This document shows positions 47,525 through 60,604 of a stretch of 64,000 nt of DNA, piece after piece. Location of the stretch: assembly GCA_034638255.1 (NCBI GenBank), contig JAWPGT010000015.1:372001-436000 (forward strand). The letters are read 5' to 3'. The position numbers and the translations under genes were made by a program. Numbering within the stretch: position 1 is the stretch's first letter; each line of letters starts with the position of its first letter. The notes under the pieces are model-generated. The model searched no databases, was not told where the DNA came from, and saw only the letters and a list, made by a program, of their open reading frames with translations. This DNA is from Coprinus comatus. Its lineage: Eukaryota; Basidiomycota; Agaricomycetes; Agaricales; Agaricaceae.

Positions 47525-50500
47525 TCACACTAACACATTTGATCCAAATCTCACCCGGTCGGCTATAATAATAAATTTTCGCATCAACAAATAAATAAAA
47601 AAAACGGGGGAAATCCGACAAAAGAAAAACACAAAACGTACCTTTTCTCACGTAAAATCCGAAACACCTTCCTATTCTCCACTGAGCTTGAGAAACCTGA
47701 ACAAGCGTATTCCTAATTCTAGGAGGAAAAACTCCAGGTCCACATCTATCCTGTAAATCCGCCAAACTCTCATTCGTACCCTCCGTTTCAACAACAACAG
47801 TTCCATACCACCCTGAATCCACATACAATTTTTCTTTTTGTTTCTCCTTCCCATTGGTATTGCCATTAGCACTCTTTCCTCCCATTGGTATTAATATTTT
47901 CCCTCCAGATTGACGTGGTGGTCGAATAACAAAAGAAGATCGATGAACCCAACGAACAACATTATGATAAGCACCTTGAGGCCTAATAAAAAAAATGAAT
48001 TCAATAAAAAAGTAAGAGGCAATTAATAACTTGATATGAGTAAAATGAACGAAGTGTGTGTTTTTAACTTACGTTTCAGTTCGCACACGATCTTGTAATA
48101 ACTGTAAATTCGCCGCGATCTCTTCCCCCCAAGGAGTCAAATCGATATGAACAATAGGATTACCTGGATTCCCACTCCCACCACCACCACTACCACCATT
48201 TCCACTTGTTCTTATAACTCTATGAAAATAACTCGGTGGAAAAGCTAATGCAGGCATATACTTTGGTAATTCTCCAATTGGCGAATACGTATAATCCAAA
48301 TCCTATATGACAATTCAATATCCAAATTCATAAGAGAAAGAAAGAGAGGGAAACGTACAATGAGATAAGACCCATCCCAAACCAATCTCCCCACATTACC
48401 TTCATCACCAACCGCAATATCCCAAACCACATCACCAACTCTCAAAAGATTCAAAACCCCCGCTCTCTTACATTCCGCTTCACATTCCAAAACACTTCTA
48501 TCACTCAACCAATCACCTTCAGGTGAAGGTACAAACACTCTCAAAAGAGGTGCTCTCCTCAACCTAAACAATGGTGATCTAAACGTCACTCCCTGTTGTT
48601 GTTGTTGGTATTGTTGTTGATATTGTTGTTGGTATTGAGGATTAGGTGAAGTATGTCTTGAAGTTGAATTTGAACTATTAGCTCCATTATGATACTGTGA
48701 ATGCGAGAAAGATGAATAAGTAGGTGAAGGAGCTCTACTACTGGTCTTGAAGTTGTTGTCGATCCATAACCATTTCCATTCCCATTCCTCATATTCTTAA
48801 CATTAACCTGCCAAACATTCCATTCCTTCTCCGCTTGAGCTCTCAACCTCAACACCACTCTCGTATAAGCTCTAGCAGAAGCAGTTAAAGCTCTAACAGT
48901 ATCCAACACATTCAAATCTCTCATATTCGGATGAATACGTAAAGATTGAACATACAACCCTGCTATTCTTGCATATTCATGTGTAGGCGTTGATACTCCT
49001 CGCATATAATCACTTAAATCCTATTTTATTTATCACCAATTTAGTAAAAATCCAAAAAAAAAAAAAAGCGAATAAAAACCTACCTGAAGTGATAAACTCA
49101 AAGGTTCCTCTTCATCCTCCCAACCCCACCTCTCATATCCAACAGTATTCAAATACCTTTCCAAAACCTCCTCTCTAACATCTTTCTTCTGTACCATAGA
49201 AACTCTAATAACCCTTGAAACAGAAGCAAGTAAACACCAATCATAGAATGTTAAATACTCAAGTAGATTTTTGAGTAATGTGGCGTTGGCGACGAAATCG
49301 GATAATGTGAATAGAGGTGTCCTAGGTATAAATTTGAATTCGGATTCGGGTGCGGATTCGGGTGCCATGGGTTCGGGTTCAGTTGCGGGTGCGGGTTCGG
49401 ATGCGTGTGCGTGTAAAGGTGTGGAAGTGGAAGTGGAAGTGAATTCGGGTTCGGGTATAGGTTCGAATTCGTCAAATTCGGCAAGTTGAGTGGTAGTAGT
49501 AGCAGTATTAGAAGAAACAATAGACATTCTCGACATCCTCTTGCTATACTCGCTATTATTCTCTTGACTAGAACCAGGAACAGGAAGATTGTGAACCGAT
49601 AGAGGACGTTGAAATGAAGGACTTGGAGAAGAAGATATAGTACTCATTCTCGACTTTTGTTTCCTAATATAACTGTCACTCGTTGATTGCGGTTGCGGTT
49701 GCGGTTGTGGCGATGGTCCATTCTCTTCAGCCGGGACAAGCATCGAGTTAGGTCTAGACTTGCTAGACCTATTACTAGGTTTGAGCGGTTGTGTTTGAAT
49801 GTGAACAGACGCAGACGTTGTTGTCGGCGTCGGCACAATCATAGAGGTGTCCACCTCCTGACCTAAACCTAACTCCAAGTCAACCTGGTCTGGATCCGTC
49901 GTCATTGTTGTTGTCGTTGTAGCAGTAGGTATAGGCGTCGTTGTAGCAGGTATAGTAACAGCAGAACAGGCCGCAACAGTAGACGTTGATGTGAATTCTT
50001 CGATCCCGACACCAGTGCCAGCTTCATGACTACGATCATAATGATGATCTTGAATGCCAACAGGATCCACTTGTTGAGTAGATATTGAAGCTGAGGTAGC
50101 CGTAGATCCCGGTTTCGAACTCTTACTCTTGCTCCTACTCCTACTCTTCCTTTCCTTTTCCCTATCCTTCTTCTCTCTTTCCTTCTCTTTCTCTTTCTCC
50201 CGCTTCTCTTTCCTAAGCTTCCTTTCTTTCTCTTTTTCCTTTTCCTTTTCCTTGTCACCTTTGTCCCGAGTAGCAGTAGACTTCCTAGATTTACCAGATT
50301 CGGACTTTGTATCTCCAGAAACGACATTTGGCAAGACAGTTGTGTTAGAATCGGTACTAAGAGCGACTCCAATTTGAGCCTTAGCAAAAGGATCTTGTTC
50401 ATTAAACAATGGCGTTCCAAAACCAGAGTCGAAATCAATTCCAAGTCCAGTTCCAAGTTGCGATGGTCTATATCCTAAATCCGTGGATTTCTCATAATTG

Positions 50501-51602
50501 AGACTTGGATTAGGATTTGGATTCGAAGCAGAGGCAGACGTGGAATTGGAATTGGAATTGGAATTGGACGTTGAAGGACGTTTGACAGCAGTGGTGACAG
50601 GAAGTTGTTGAGGGACAGTATCTCCCGTTCGGATGATATTGGCAGTGGCGTCATTAGAATTATTATCGACATCCGGAACACGTATCGGAATCTTTGGCAT
50701 CGGAAGGGATGTCGGGAGCGATGACATGTTGTGGTTGCTATGGGAGGAGACGTTTGACGAGTTAATGATCGTCTTTGGCTTTGATTTTGGGATTGGAGTG
50801 ATCATGGTGGCCTTTGCTTCGAGATCATTGAAGTTATAATTGGAATTGGATGACGAATAGGGTATATCGTTTGAAGTGGTGGAATTGGTGAAAGACGTGG
50901 AGCTAGTCAGGTATGTATCATTCAAGCCTGTGGCGCAGTGAGAGTTGGACGCAGGTTGGCAGTTAGTAGACTTACCTGAAGACGAAGAGGATGCATAGCT
51001 GAATGGAGGCAAAGTGGGGGGCTCAGGGTCCTGTTTGGGGAGTTGTGGAAGAGCCTTTGTGATGTTATGGGAGAGTCTGAAGTCGAGCGAGCTGATGTTG
51101 AGGCCCATCTGAGACTGTGGGGATGGTTGCAGCTGGGACTGATATAAATACAGCAGGACGGTGACATCATCAGATGCTCACCGGAGAGATTTGGGGTTGG
51201 GGACGGGCATTAGAAGAGAGATTGTGCTATCGGGTAAAAGGCCTGTTAGTCTTTGCGAGCTAATGTGATGTCCACTCCTTTTCAACCCGCTCTCAACCAT
51301 CTCCGGATGAAGCTTATCAATCCAGATTTTCGCGGGTCAACCGTGGCGGATCTCAACAACACTCAGATACTCACATCGAGATCTCCAGCTCCTTCTACTC
51401 TTCGCGTCGCTCCTCGTACACTCGTTCGTGAAGTCCCTAGTGTCATAGGTCCAGACACTACAACCCGTTGCGAGGGCGACGCTGTCTCACTGTTGCCTTG
51501 CGTCGAGAATCGTGAAAACAATGGCATAGGCGTAGACATTGGCGGTTGAACTTTCGGCGCATGCTCTTGAGCCTTGGATTTTTTACGGAGGAAACTGGTC
51601 AT
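47525..51602 (-). CDS. Very large F-box-type protein with disordered N-terminal half
   Basis: A long multi-exon gene. The ordered half starts near 49300 with LFTLSDFVANATLLKNLLEYLTFYDWCLLASVSRVIR, an F-box-like helical segment. It continues with YMRGVSTPTHEYARIAGLYV, RAPLLRVFVPSPEGDWLSD, GELPKYMPALAFPPSYFHRV and IVHIDLTPWGEEIAANLQLL, and ends FYVRKADRVRFGSNVLV (TGA 47525-47527). The upstream half is Ser/Thr/Pro-rich with a Lys/Glu/Arg run (about 50150-50260). The first solid ATG is 51108; a likely 5' exon (ATG 51602, MTSFLRKKSKAQEH, donor GTGAGT near 51366) and a second one (about 51160-51300) precede it, but their phase does not close onto the 51108 frame. A one-base frame break also occurs near 48755. 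Confidence 0.75.
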
Positions 51603-52556
51603 GAGGGAGAGGGGAGGAAAGTTCTGTTCAGGGTTTCCCTCGAGGTGAACATGGTTATACCACAATAGGAAGCGTGCCTGACTTGAACTGGTTCAACTCC
51701 CACACTATATTAAGCACATCCTTCCACCTAACTTTCAGCTTCATTCGAGTTCTCTCAAGGGGTTCCTAGGGCCTAAACCTTTTTTTTTTTTTTGCCCCAC
51801 TCTTCAGGAATATCACCTTTTTCCTACTCTTTGAACTTCTAATGCGGGTACCTGTTCAAATACTTCTTGAATCTTTGCTTTTATCTTGCAGGCTTTTTTT
51901 ATTTACTTATTACGTTCTGGAAATTATGTGGGCGGCTTATAACGTTATATTTAATACTCTGTCACATGTGCTTATTATTAACCTTGAAGCTTGAAAAGTC
52001 TGAGATATCATCACATACACATGCACATGGAGGGAAAAAAGTTACACACTTTCTATTTCTAAAGAGAACCCGAAGTCCTTGGTCATGGATAAAATGAACG
52101 TGTTCCATGAAAAAAAAAAAGAAAAAGATGTACATAAACAGGATGATTCTGATTGTACGGTATACCGCCGTCACAGCCACTCTGAATCCCATTCCCCCTA
52201 GCGTTCTCTTCGGCTCCAAGGGTAAATGTACGTATACGTATTGATAAAAAGTACTCGGCTCTCTCTCTCCCACGAGTTGACAGACTTCTCAGTTTTCAAA
52301 AATTCCAGATTTCGTAGGGGTACCTCTTGAGTCCGACCTTCTTGAACATGAACAAGTTTACCAGTAAATGCCAGTTTATTCACATGCAAGTAGTGGTATG
52401 TACTAGAACGGTTTAAACTTCTTCAGAAAAAAATTGCCACTTCTTCTCCTAAATACATAAAAAAAAAGGGTTCAGAATTCAGAATTCATTTTAATTTTTT
52501 AGTACATACTTTATATTCTGATACGTCTTCTAGACTCTTGCTACATTATTACAACA

Positions 52557-52930
52557 GGACTCAGACCAGCGAGATTCAGGAGTCATTACAGGATATTTAC
52601 CAACTAGAACCAAAGATTCTTCTTGAACATATTTATTATCTCCGAATCGAAGTTGGGACTTGGGAATTTCGGAGAATAGATCAGCCTTTAGAATTTAGAA
52701 CCGATTGGAATTTGGTAGGAGAGTTTCTTGTCGTTCTTAGTTTAAGTTCCTTTTCTTCTTCTTTTTTGTGAACGATCATTGAACCATGAAATTGATTTGT
52801 GTTATCATAACTTGAGCAAAGTGGATACATAATATGTATGTGGTAGATTCGTAGAATGGGTTGATATCGACGATAATGTCATTGTCAACTTTTCTGAAAT
52901 ATCTAAAGAAATCAGAGCTGAGAGTACCAG
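52557..52930 (+). other. Exon-like fragment of an unknown gene
   Basis: An AG acceptor near 52556 opens a frame with SEIQESLQDIYQLEPKILL and RIEVGTWEFRRIDQPLEFR. About 120 bp later a second exon-like block, bounded by TTCGTAG and a good donor (GTAAGT near 52931), encodes WVDIDDNVIVNFSEISKEIR. Both read like true protein, but the splice phase between them does not close by eye and no flanking exons are found. Probably a remnant of a broken gene. Confidence 0.35.
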
Positions 52931-54388
52931 TAAGTCTTCTCCCCGAGTCTTTCAAAAATTATAATAATGCAAAGTTGAACCAAAAAATAAACCACATCAA
53001 ATCTCAATACTTAATTTTTTTTAATAAGTAACTACTGTAAGGTAGGACCAAAATGGAAAGAAAAAAAATTGACACCGGACGTCAGTTACTTCAAGTTTGA
53101 TTGATTGTACATTCATTCAATACATTCAAAAAAAAAACAATACAAATCCTTAATCAAAAATCAGTCAAAAAAAGGACATATTTTATGGTCCCTGAAAATC
53201 ACAAAAGAAAAGTTTCTTCTCGGAACGGAATGATTTAAGTAGATTTTAAGGGCCGAAGCAATATAATATAAATTCTTGAGCGATGATTTTTAATCACATT
53301 TCTTGAGACATGAAGGGACTTTCAAAGGTTGTTAATTATTGATTATGATCCAATGATATCGAGAGTCGTCATTCATGGCACCCTCATCTCTGTATCAGAT
53401 ACTCTACCTCTTCACATGAATCACAACTGGCATCTCCAAAATACCTTACCTTGAGCCTTTTAAATTGTGACTCAACAAGAATAACGGTAATCAATATACT
53501 TTCATTGAACCACTGCCACTGGGGTATTACGGCCACCCTCATGCTGGAAATAGCATGATACTTCAAACTTCCAGTCCAGCAGCCACTATACATAATACAT
53601 TACCGTCCGGTCCCTCCGGTAATCCAACATTTAAGCCAATCATCCATTGTAAAAAAAAAAATGATGATTGTATTTATAAGTGCACGATTCTTAAACGTTT
53701 CTTGCACGTTGCATTGGCAGTGATAATTAAAGTTTAACGTTTAATTTAGATGAAGCCACATGTGTGCAGCCCTGAGGCCTGAGGCCTGAGTGATGCATGG
53801 TTTTTTGAAGTCGCCGTGTAACCACGAGTTCCACTTGTAAGTATTTATATACTACCTATTACACTTAGTATATGTGTATGTGTTCCACATGGGGGGATGA
53901 CACTTAGTAAGTAACCCCAACGAAAGTAATCGGGGACTTGGGTTGGGGAGCATGAGTAAAACCGCCTCAACTTTCAAGTGTGGGGAGAAAACTCCAATGA
54001 AGTAAAAGGTTGCGTGGGTACTTATTTATATATATACATCGATACGGACAAACATATCTCCCCCCACTCAATAACCACTGGCAACGCCAACACTTTTCTC
54101 GAAGATTCCAACTTTTCAATCCCTCGGCGTTTGGACATCATTGCCGTATGGACCGGGCCTATAATGTATAGTAATATATCTACTCAGTGACCAGTCAAAG
54201 TAAAGTACGGATCACATTGTGGCAGAGTTACTCGTATTGACTACTAATCGAGCATTGCGACTTAGATTGTCGTATGATATAGCACTTACTCCCATAGTAT
54301 TTCTTAATTAAATAAATTTAAATGATCGGAGCTGGTTCATGATTTTGTTTTCTCAGCTAATTCAAGTGATGAGAGTTGTTTATCAATG

Positions 54389-54409
54389 AAAAAAAAAAAA
54401 AAAAAAAAA
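54389..54409 (+). repeat. A21 homopolymer
   Basis: Twenty-one consecutive A, the longest homopolymer seen in the window; no target duplication or retro-copied gene was seen beside it. Confidence 0.9.
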
Positions 54410-55031
54410 GCCTTGACTATGTGGAATGTTAAAGAAAAAAAAACGACAATTTCTAGTCGATTTCTCGTATTCACATTGCCAACGGGTATCAAGAAAAAAA
54501 GTTGAAAAGGCCAGGCAAACAAGATCCGCAGTGAGAGAATTACAAGAGAAATATATAGGCGGCAAGTCGGATAAATGTACCAAAAGGATTCCTTATTATA
54601 AATTATAAAGGCTCAGTCGGCAGTTTATAGAACGACCCCCGAGCATTTAAACCACTTTTCGATCACTAAGCCGTTAAGCAATTATCCTCCACTGATGACG
54701 TTATAACATCCAAATCGTCCGGTCCCATCGAATCCTCCACTGAAAAACTTCTTTCCTTATCTCACCTCATTAGTTATTCTAGAATGACATATACCGTGAC
54801 TCACATTATGGAACAAGCAGTCAGCTGCTTGAAAATCCACGAGTTCTTTGGATACTGAGGGAAGATATTTCCTCCGGTGATCTTAGTTGCCGGTCCCGCC
54901 GATGTCTCGGTAGAAACAAGTTTAGTGATAACTTATATGTCATCTCTGCATAAGAACTCCATGGTTATTAGATGCATATAAGGTACACTGTTCCTCGGAA
55001 ACGCAAGAGCCACTTTTTTTCTCTCTTTCCC

Positions 55032-57489
55032 ATGACCAGCACTCAAAATCGTTCCAGCGCTCAAAGTTCTTTATCCTCCTTTTCCGCCCCAACACTTTCA
55101 GGCGAACCTCAATCCGAGTCAATAAAAGAGGAAAAAATTAAAGATCCTAGGCGTAGAAATATGCCAGTAGAGATAGTTGATGTGAATGGTACATCAGATG
55201 TCTTAGTTGTTGATTGGGAAGGTCCTGATGATCCTCTAAATCCAAAAAAGTGAGTACAGATTTTCTTGGCAGTATCATCAGAAGCCTGTCGCTGATTAGT
55301 ACTATACTAACTTTTATTAATATTTACAGTTGGACATATCCAAAGAAATGGGCAGCGACAGTCGTAGTTTCCCTATTCACTTTTATTACACCTGTTTCAT
55401 CGTCAATGATGGCTCCAGCAACGGCACAAATAGCAACACAGTTTGGTGTGACTAGTTCAGTGATGCAGGCTATGATGACTTCTGTGTTTGTTTTGGGTTT
55501 TGCTTTTGGACCTCTGGTGTGTAATATTTTTCCATGTATGCTTTATTCTTGACTGATGACTGTTTCCAGTTATTGGGTCCCCTCAGTGAACTTTTCGGAC
55601 GTACAAGAGTACTACAAGGATCCAATCTCATCTTTCTAGGTGCATTACTTACTTCTGAAGAAACTGATTTCTACATTTCTAATATCTGCCTCGGAAATCA
55701 TAGCATGGAATCTGGGATGCGGTTTTGCTCAAAATAAAAATCAATTGATCGCGTTTCGGTTTTTGGCTGGTCTTGGTGGTAGCGCACCATTAGCCGTTGG
55801 TGGTGGTGTTCTTGGTGATATTTGGGCACCTGAAGAACGTGGACGTGCTATTGCGGTTTACTCTCTAGCACCGTTATTAGGACCTGTTGTTGGACCTGTT
55901 TGTGGTGGTTGGTACGTTGGTCATTTTTCTCAGAGGTGCAGTGTAATGTGTACTAAATACCTTGTTTTAGGATTGCTGAGCGTTCAACTTGGCGATGGGT
56001 GGTACGTTTCGTTTTAAGCCAAAGTGTAACTTCAGGGTAATGATTGATTTGTAGTTCTGGGCGACAAGTATTACCGATGTCGTCATCCAAGTTATGGGTC
56101 TATTGTTTCTCAAAGAAAGTAAGTTTCTTTTGGGTATTGGACTCGAGTACTGTTCATTGAGTTGGTTTCCTTTCTAGCATATGCCCCATATCTACTAGAA
56201 AAGAAAGCTAAAAGAATCTCGGCGACTTTGGATGTGGAAAAAGGATCTATCAAGCGAGTACGAACTATATATGAGGCCAAAGGAACGAGACAGTGAGTAT
56301 ATCCTCTTTTATCTTCTAACCTCACACTCTATCTAACACACCAATTAGCTGGTCACAGATTATCATGGTTGCTTTAACACGACCTTTCGCCCTTTTTGCG
56401 CGCGAACCCATTATCCAGTTGCTTGGCGTATATATGGCATTTATTTACGGAGTTTTCTATCGTATGTTTTTCTTTCTAAGATTAATCGATCTTCGGCTAA
56501 TGATTACACATACAGTATTCTTGATCACTATTCCTAGAATCTTTAGGCAGACGTATGGAATGGGAGTCGGAATTGCTGGTCTCCACTATATTGCATTGGG
56601 TATTGGATTAACCTTGGCGTCACAGGTATGTCGATGGCACCAACTTTGGAAATTACAAAAAACTAATCTATGTATAGGTTAATGCTAACTTAATGGACAA
56701 AATGTACATATATTTGAAGGTTAATCGTGGAAACGGCCTTGGAAAACCAGAGTTTAGACTGCGTGTGTGAAACTCAACCATTTCCACTATTCTCCCCCAA
56801 ACTTATGAATATACTATCAGCGTCTATGATTCCTGGAACAATCGCCATGCCATTTGGTTTATTGTTGACTGGCTGGGCCGCACAAAATCACCTACATTGG
56901 GTCGTAACCGATGTTGTAAGTGGAATTCATTTAGATAACAAGTCACTGTAAACTTATCCTATCTTTCCATTATAGGGTATCGCTTTTGTAGGTATCGGAC
57001 TCATCTTCAACTTCCAAGCGATCCAGACATATCTCGTTGATTCATTCACACTACATGCTGCTTCCGCCCTTGCTGCTGCATCGTTTTTGAGATCGATGGC
57101 TGGATTTGGATTCCCGTTATTCGCTCCGGTCATGTATGATAAATTGGGATATGGAAAAGGAAACACAATTCTTGCTTGTGCGTCAATTGTTATTGGATGT
57201 CCTTCGTGAGTGTTTTTCACTTATTTTTCTTTGTTTCGTACAATCAATGCCATAACCTGACGCTGACTGGTTTTCGAATTGAAGGCCGTTTATATTTTGG
57301 GCGTATGGAGAGAAGATTAGGATGTCTAGTAGATATGCCCATAAACCTACTGCGACTACGACTACGCCGACAGAACCAAGTTCTCAACTGAGTTCTCAAA
57401 CTCGCTTGGAGGAAGAAGATGAAAGAGGAATCCCTCAAGTTCAGATTCAAGTTGATAATGAAAAGGGTTTGAAGAATTCAACCCCATAA
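55032..57489 (+). CDS. MFS multidrug-type transporter (DHA1-like)
   Basis: A multi-exon major facilitator superfamily transporter, a proton-driven exporter of the fungal polyamine/drug group. The N-terminal cytosolic part ends DWEGPDDPLNPKNW, the hallmark that precedes TM1 in this group. TM1-2 follow (WAATVVVSLFTFITPVSSSM, ATQFGVTSSVMQAMMTSVFVLGFAFGP), then GPLSELFGRTRV, the motif A region, FRFLAGLGGSAPLAVGGGVLGD and the antiporter motif C-like GPVVGPVCGGW. The C-terminal half has ASALAAASFLRSMAGFGFPLF, MYDKLGYGKGNTILACASI and PFIFWAYGEKIR, and a Thr/Ser/Glu tail ending at TAA 57487-57489. A TATA-like sequence lies about 55 bp upstream of ATG 55032. Substrate unknown. Confidence 0.92.
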
Positions 57490-58910
57490 ACAGTTTGGTT
57501 TTGGTTTTGATTTTTGGACAATTGCTTTATCGAATATCGAATGTTCAATGAACACACCAAAAGTGTTTAGGTGATACGGATACTCGGGTTATATGACTCA
57601 AAGTCCTCATGCATGATGATGTATGCCCGAGGTCAAGGTCTTTCAGACATCCCGATAACCAAGAACTTTATCGACATGATGGACAAAGTTGGTCTCACTA
57701 AATACCAACCACTATATCAAATCAATATGTATCGTTAGAGAAGATTTTACACACACATCATTCAGTAGATATCTATCATAGAATATACCCTAGTTTTGAT
57801 TAATATTTAATGATTGTTTTCTCTTAGAGTGCATTGTTGATTCTTTTCAAGCAGCGAACATATTGAAAAGTAGATTGAATCGATCATTACTATTTAATGA
57901 GCACTGGAGTGGAAATGACGTCATTAGTGTTGCCGGGATGTTGCGCAGAATTCCAAACTTGGTAAGTACCTACAAAACTATATCTCTTTTCGGGACTTCG
58001 ACTCTTCTTCACTGGCACTCCAGGCAGGTTGAAACTCTTTTATCTCTTGTCCTGTCATTAATATCAAGCTTCAAAATTCAAAGCTTTATGTCGATAGTCT
58101 CTTAGTGTCTTTTTATTCTCTAAGTATGGAGCACGCATATGTAGGAGGTACATTCGCTCCTGCAAAGTGACCACCACATGAAATAAGTTGGAATTCTTAT
58201 TCATTTCCGTATATAAATGACGATAGGGACAGGAGGGGGATCATTAATATTAAACACTGAAGTATTCTCAACAATGTATTCTCGACCTTATTTGACATTT
58301 CCGCTCATCCATCGGCTTCCGAAGCATTCACATAGGTAGATAGTACTTACTGAAACATGCATTAATATAAATACCATACAACATTACGTGTGTTATCAAA
58401 TTCTTTGTCTTTTGGTTTCAAGGAGGAGGATCTGAGAGACCCCTAGCAGCTGTCAAAGGGGTTGCTCCATCGAACACTGTTTTGCTGCGTTGAGTCGGCC
58501 GGATCTTCAGGTTTCTGTGCCCATCGTAGTCATACTACTTACATCGTCGCACTCAAAAAAAATTTGAGGGCAAATAAAAAAGTTGTGGAAATACAGGAAT
58601 TCAGGAAAAAGCACAAACTCCGCCGAACAATAAAAAGAAGATTGCACAAGCATAAACAATCCCATATTTCCACAACTGCAATGTTAGGGGTGTGTGTTTT
58701 AATGGCTTTGTTTTATTAACACCTTCGGACATTGAGGAATACATGCGGTAAAGAAGAGAGTTGATCTGCGGTACCCGAAGTTGTACTTCCAAAGATGTCA
58801 TTGGTGACGCAATTTTGATAGAATGTACTTAAGTAAATAATCCAGTGAGCACTTGTAACAATCGACTGACAGCCCCTTCTAGACCTGCAACTTCCCACAA
58901 CACTCACGTC
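57490..58910. other. Intergenic, nothing assigned
   Basis: Only short overlapping frames (for example 57863-58105, 58462-58719) without domain or splice support. Confidence 0.35.
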
Positions 58911-60604
58911 ATGCATTTCTCAGAGCTTCCAGTTGAAATACTACTCAAAATACTTTCCTTAACAGGACTTTCTGGGGTGATATGTTTACGACAGGTAACA
59001 TTAACATTTTCCAAAAATTCCAAATGCTCTATCAAATCCTAATTCCTTGCACGACTTTCTTTATTATTAATATTATTATAGACTTGTAGATACCTCGACT
59101 TGATTTCCCACGACAAAATCTTATGGCTTGCCCTACTGGACGAACAGGAACTTCACTATCCACTCTGTAATTTCTCGTTAGGAAATACGACGTCGACGTC
59201 ACCTTCAGTGAAAGAGATCGAACAGGTTGTGAAGGAGAGCCATGGTGTACATCTTGCATGGAAGGTTCCTAGACAGGCTCAACCATTCAAAGTTCATCCA
59301 GGAAAAGGACCTGGGCGATTGATTCTTCTTCAAATGTTCTTTGATCGTTGGTTGCTGCTGGTCTATGGAAATGGAAAGATTTATCTTTGGGATACTTATC
59401 CGAGTTGTCAGCCAAAATTACATGCTACTCTTGTGCATGATTTGGATAAAAATGGACATTGGACTCAAACTATTGCTGATGTAGCTGAAGATGGGAAGAA
59501 AATAGTTGTTGCTTCGACAAGAGACGATGCGTACGTGCCCTGTTTATGTATGATTATCATTTTCTCACAGCTTAAGGTAGTAGCTGTGATGTGGTTATAG
59601 TCCCTATGCACAAGGGTTCGTCATACTCTAGGCTCAGAGTTCCGCTTCTACGACGATGGTTGGGAACGCTCAAAGGAATAAGCCTTTCAGAACGTGTTAT
59701 CGTGTTAACAGGACGTACTAAGATCCGACTCGTAACATTCCCCAAGTATCCAGAGACAGGAAAATGCATAACGATACTCTCTTCTCAACCAGTTGAAGAT
59801 GACAATGATCAGGTGTGTGTGCTAAGTTGTTATAATTCTATCCAGACCTTTACGCAAGGAATTCATTACAGAACAACATTGACATCCAAATACATGGAGT
59901 TACATGTTCATCTTACGGCCACGATCTCAATCGCTTGAAGTATACAACATCAAATTCCTTCTTTCAACTTCTTCTTCAAGCATTGTAAATCCAACACCAC
60001 TTGGCAAGCATATCTTTCCTGGTCTACCCTTTGACAATGCAAAACTCTCGTTCACGGATTATCTTCTGGATGAAATGACAGAGATAAAGTTCAAGTTGGT
60101 TGCACTTGATCACGAAAAAAATCTTCACTGCTATAAAGGACACTTCGAACCAAGTTCAGCACTTCTAACTCTTACACTCGCCCATATCGTCGCCAGTGGA
60201 GACCGTCGAAACTATAACAACGCCGGCAATCTAAATTTGATTTCATATTCTGTAGGGTGGCATTTTAGACGTGGTGTGACTTTGGAGTGGATTCAGTCAC
60301 CTATACCAGCGCAAGCTATCAGGGTTTGGAGTTTGCCTCCATTTGATGGTGATAAAGGAAAGGGGAATGATAGGTGTGCAAAAATTCAGATAACTATGGA
60401 TGATTCGGAGAATCAACCTGTGGTGCATGTGTTCGAAGACCAGCTATATGGTAAGTAATATTTCTATCGCTGTGTACTGAGGTGTAGCTGATAAACAGCT
60501 CTATAGAAATGAATCTTGTAGCTATAAGCGAATCAACGGGAGTTATTGCTTGGGGGAATAGTGTTGGCGAGGTGTTCTTACTTGGTGTAGATGCTTACCA
60601 GTAG
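58911..60604 (+). CDS. F-box protein with beta-propeller-like C-terminus, copy 1
   Basis: Begins MHFSELPVEILLKILSLTGLSGVICLRQ, a minimal F-box at the very N-terminus, joined after an intron to TCRYLDLISHDKILWLALL. Propeller-like repeats follow: LLLVYGNGKIYLWDTYPS, DLDKNGHWTQTIADVAEDGKK, RVIVLTGRTKIRLVTFP, YMFILRPRSQSLEVYNI and FKLVALDHEKNLHCYKGHF. The last exon encodes ISESTGVIAWGNSVGEVFLL and ends at TAG 60602-60604. Likely an SCF substrate adaptor, with SKP1 as the expected partner; substrate unknown. Start at ATG 58911. Confidence 0.87.

Larger units (their letters stand above)
51603..54960. other. Gene-poor AT-rich region
   Basis: Long T and A homopolymers (for example near 51780, 52110, 53660 and 54389) and only short frames. 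The one exon-like stretch is listed separately (52557-52930). Nothing else supported. Confidence 0.4.

Noticed and set aside
50129..50377. Plus-strand Ser/Phe-rich frame
   Set aside because: It is the complement of the Lys/Glu/Arg-rich tract of the large F-box protein.
54389..54409. A21 tract as the poly-A tail of a retro-copied gene or LINE
   Set aside because: No coding sequence or target-site duplication seen beside it; other homopolymers are common in this AT-rich stretch.
58462..58719. Lys/Arg-rich plus-strand frame
   Set aside because: Short, overlapped by other frames, no recognisable family and no supporting splice sites.
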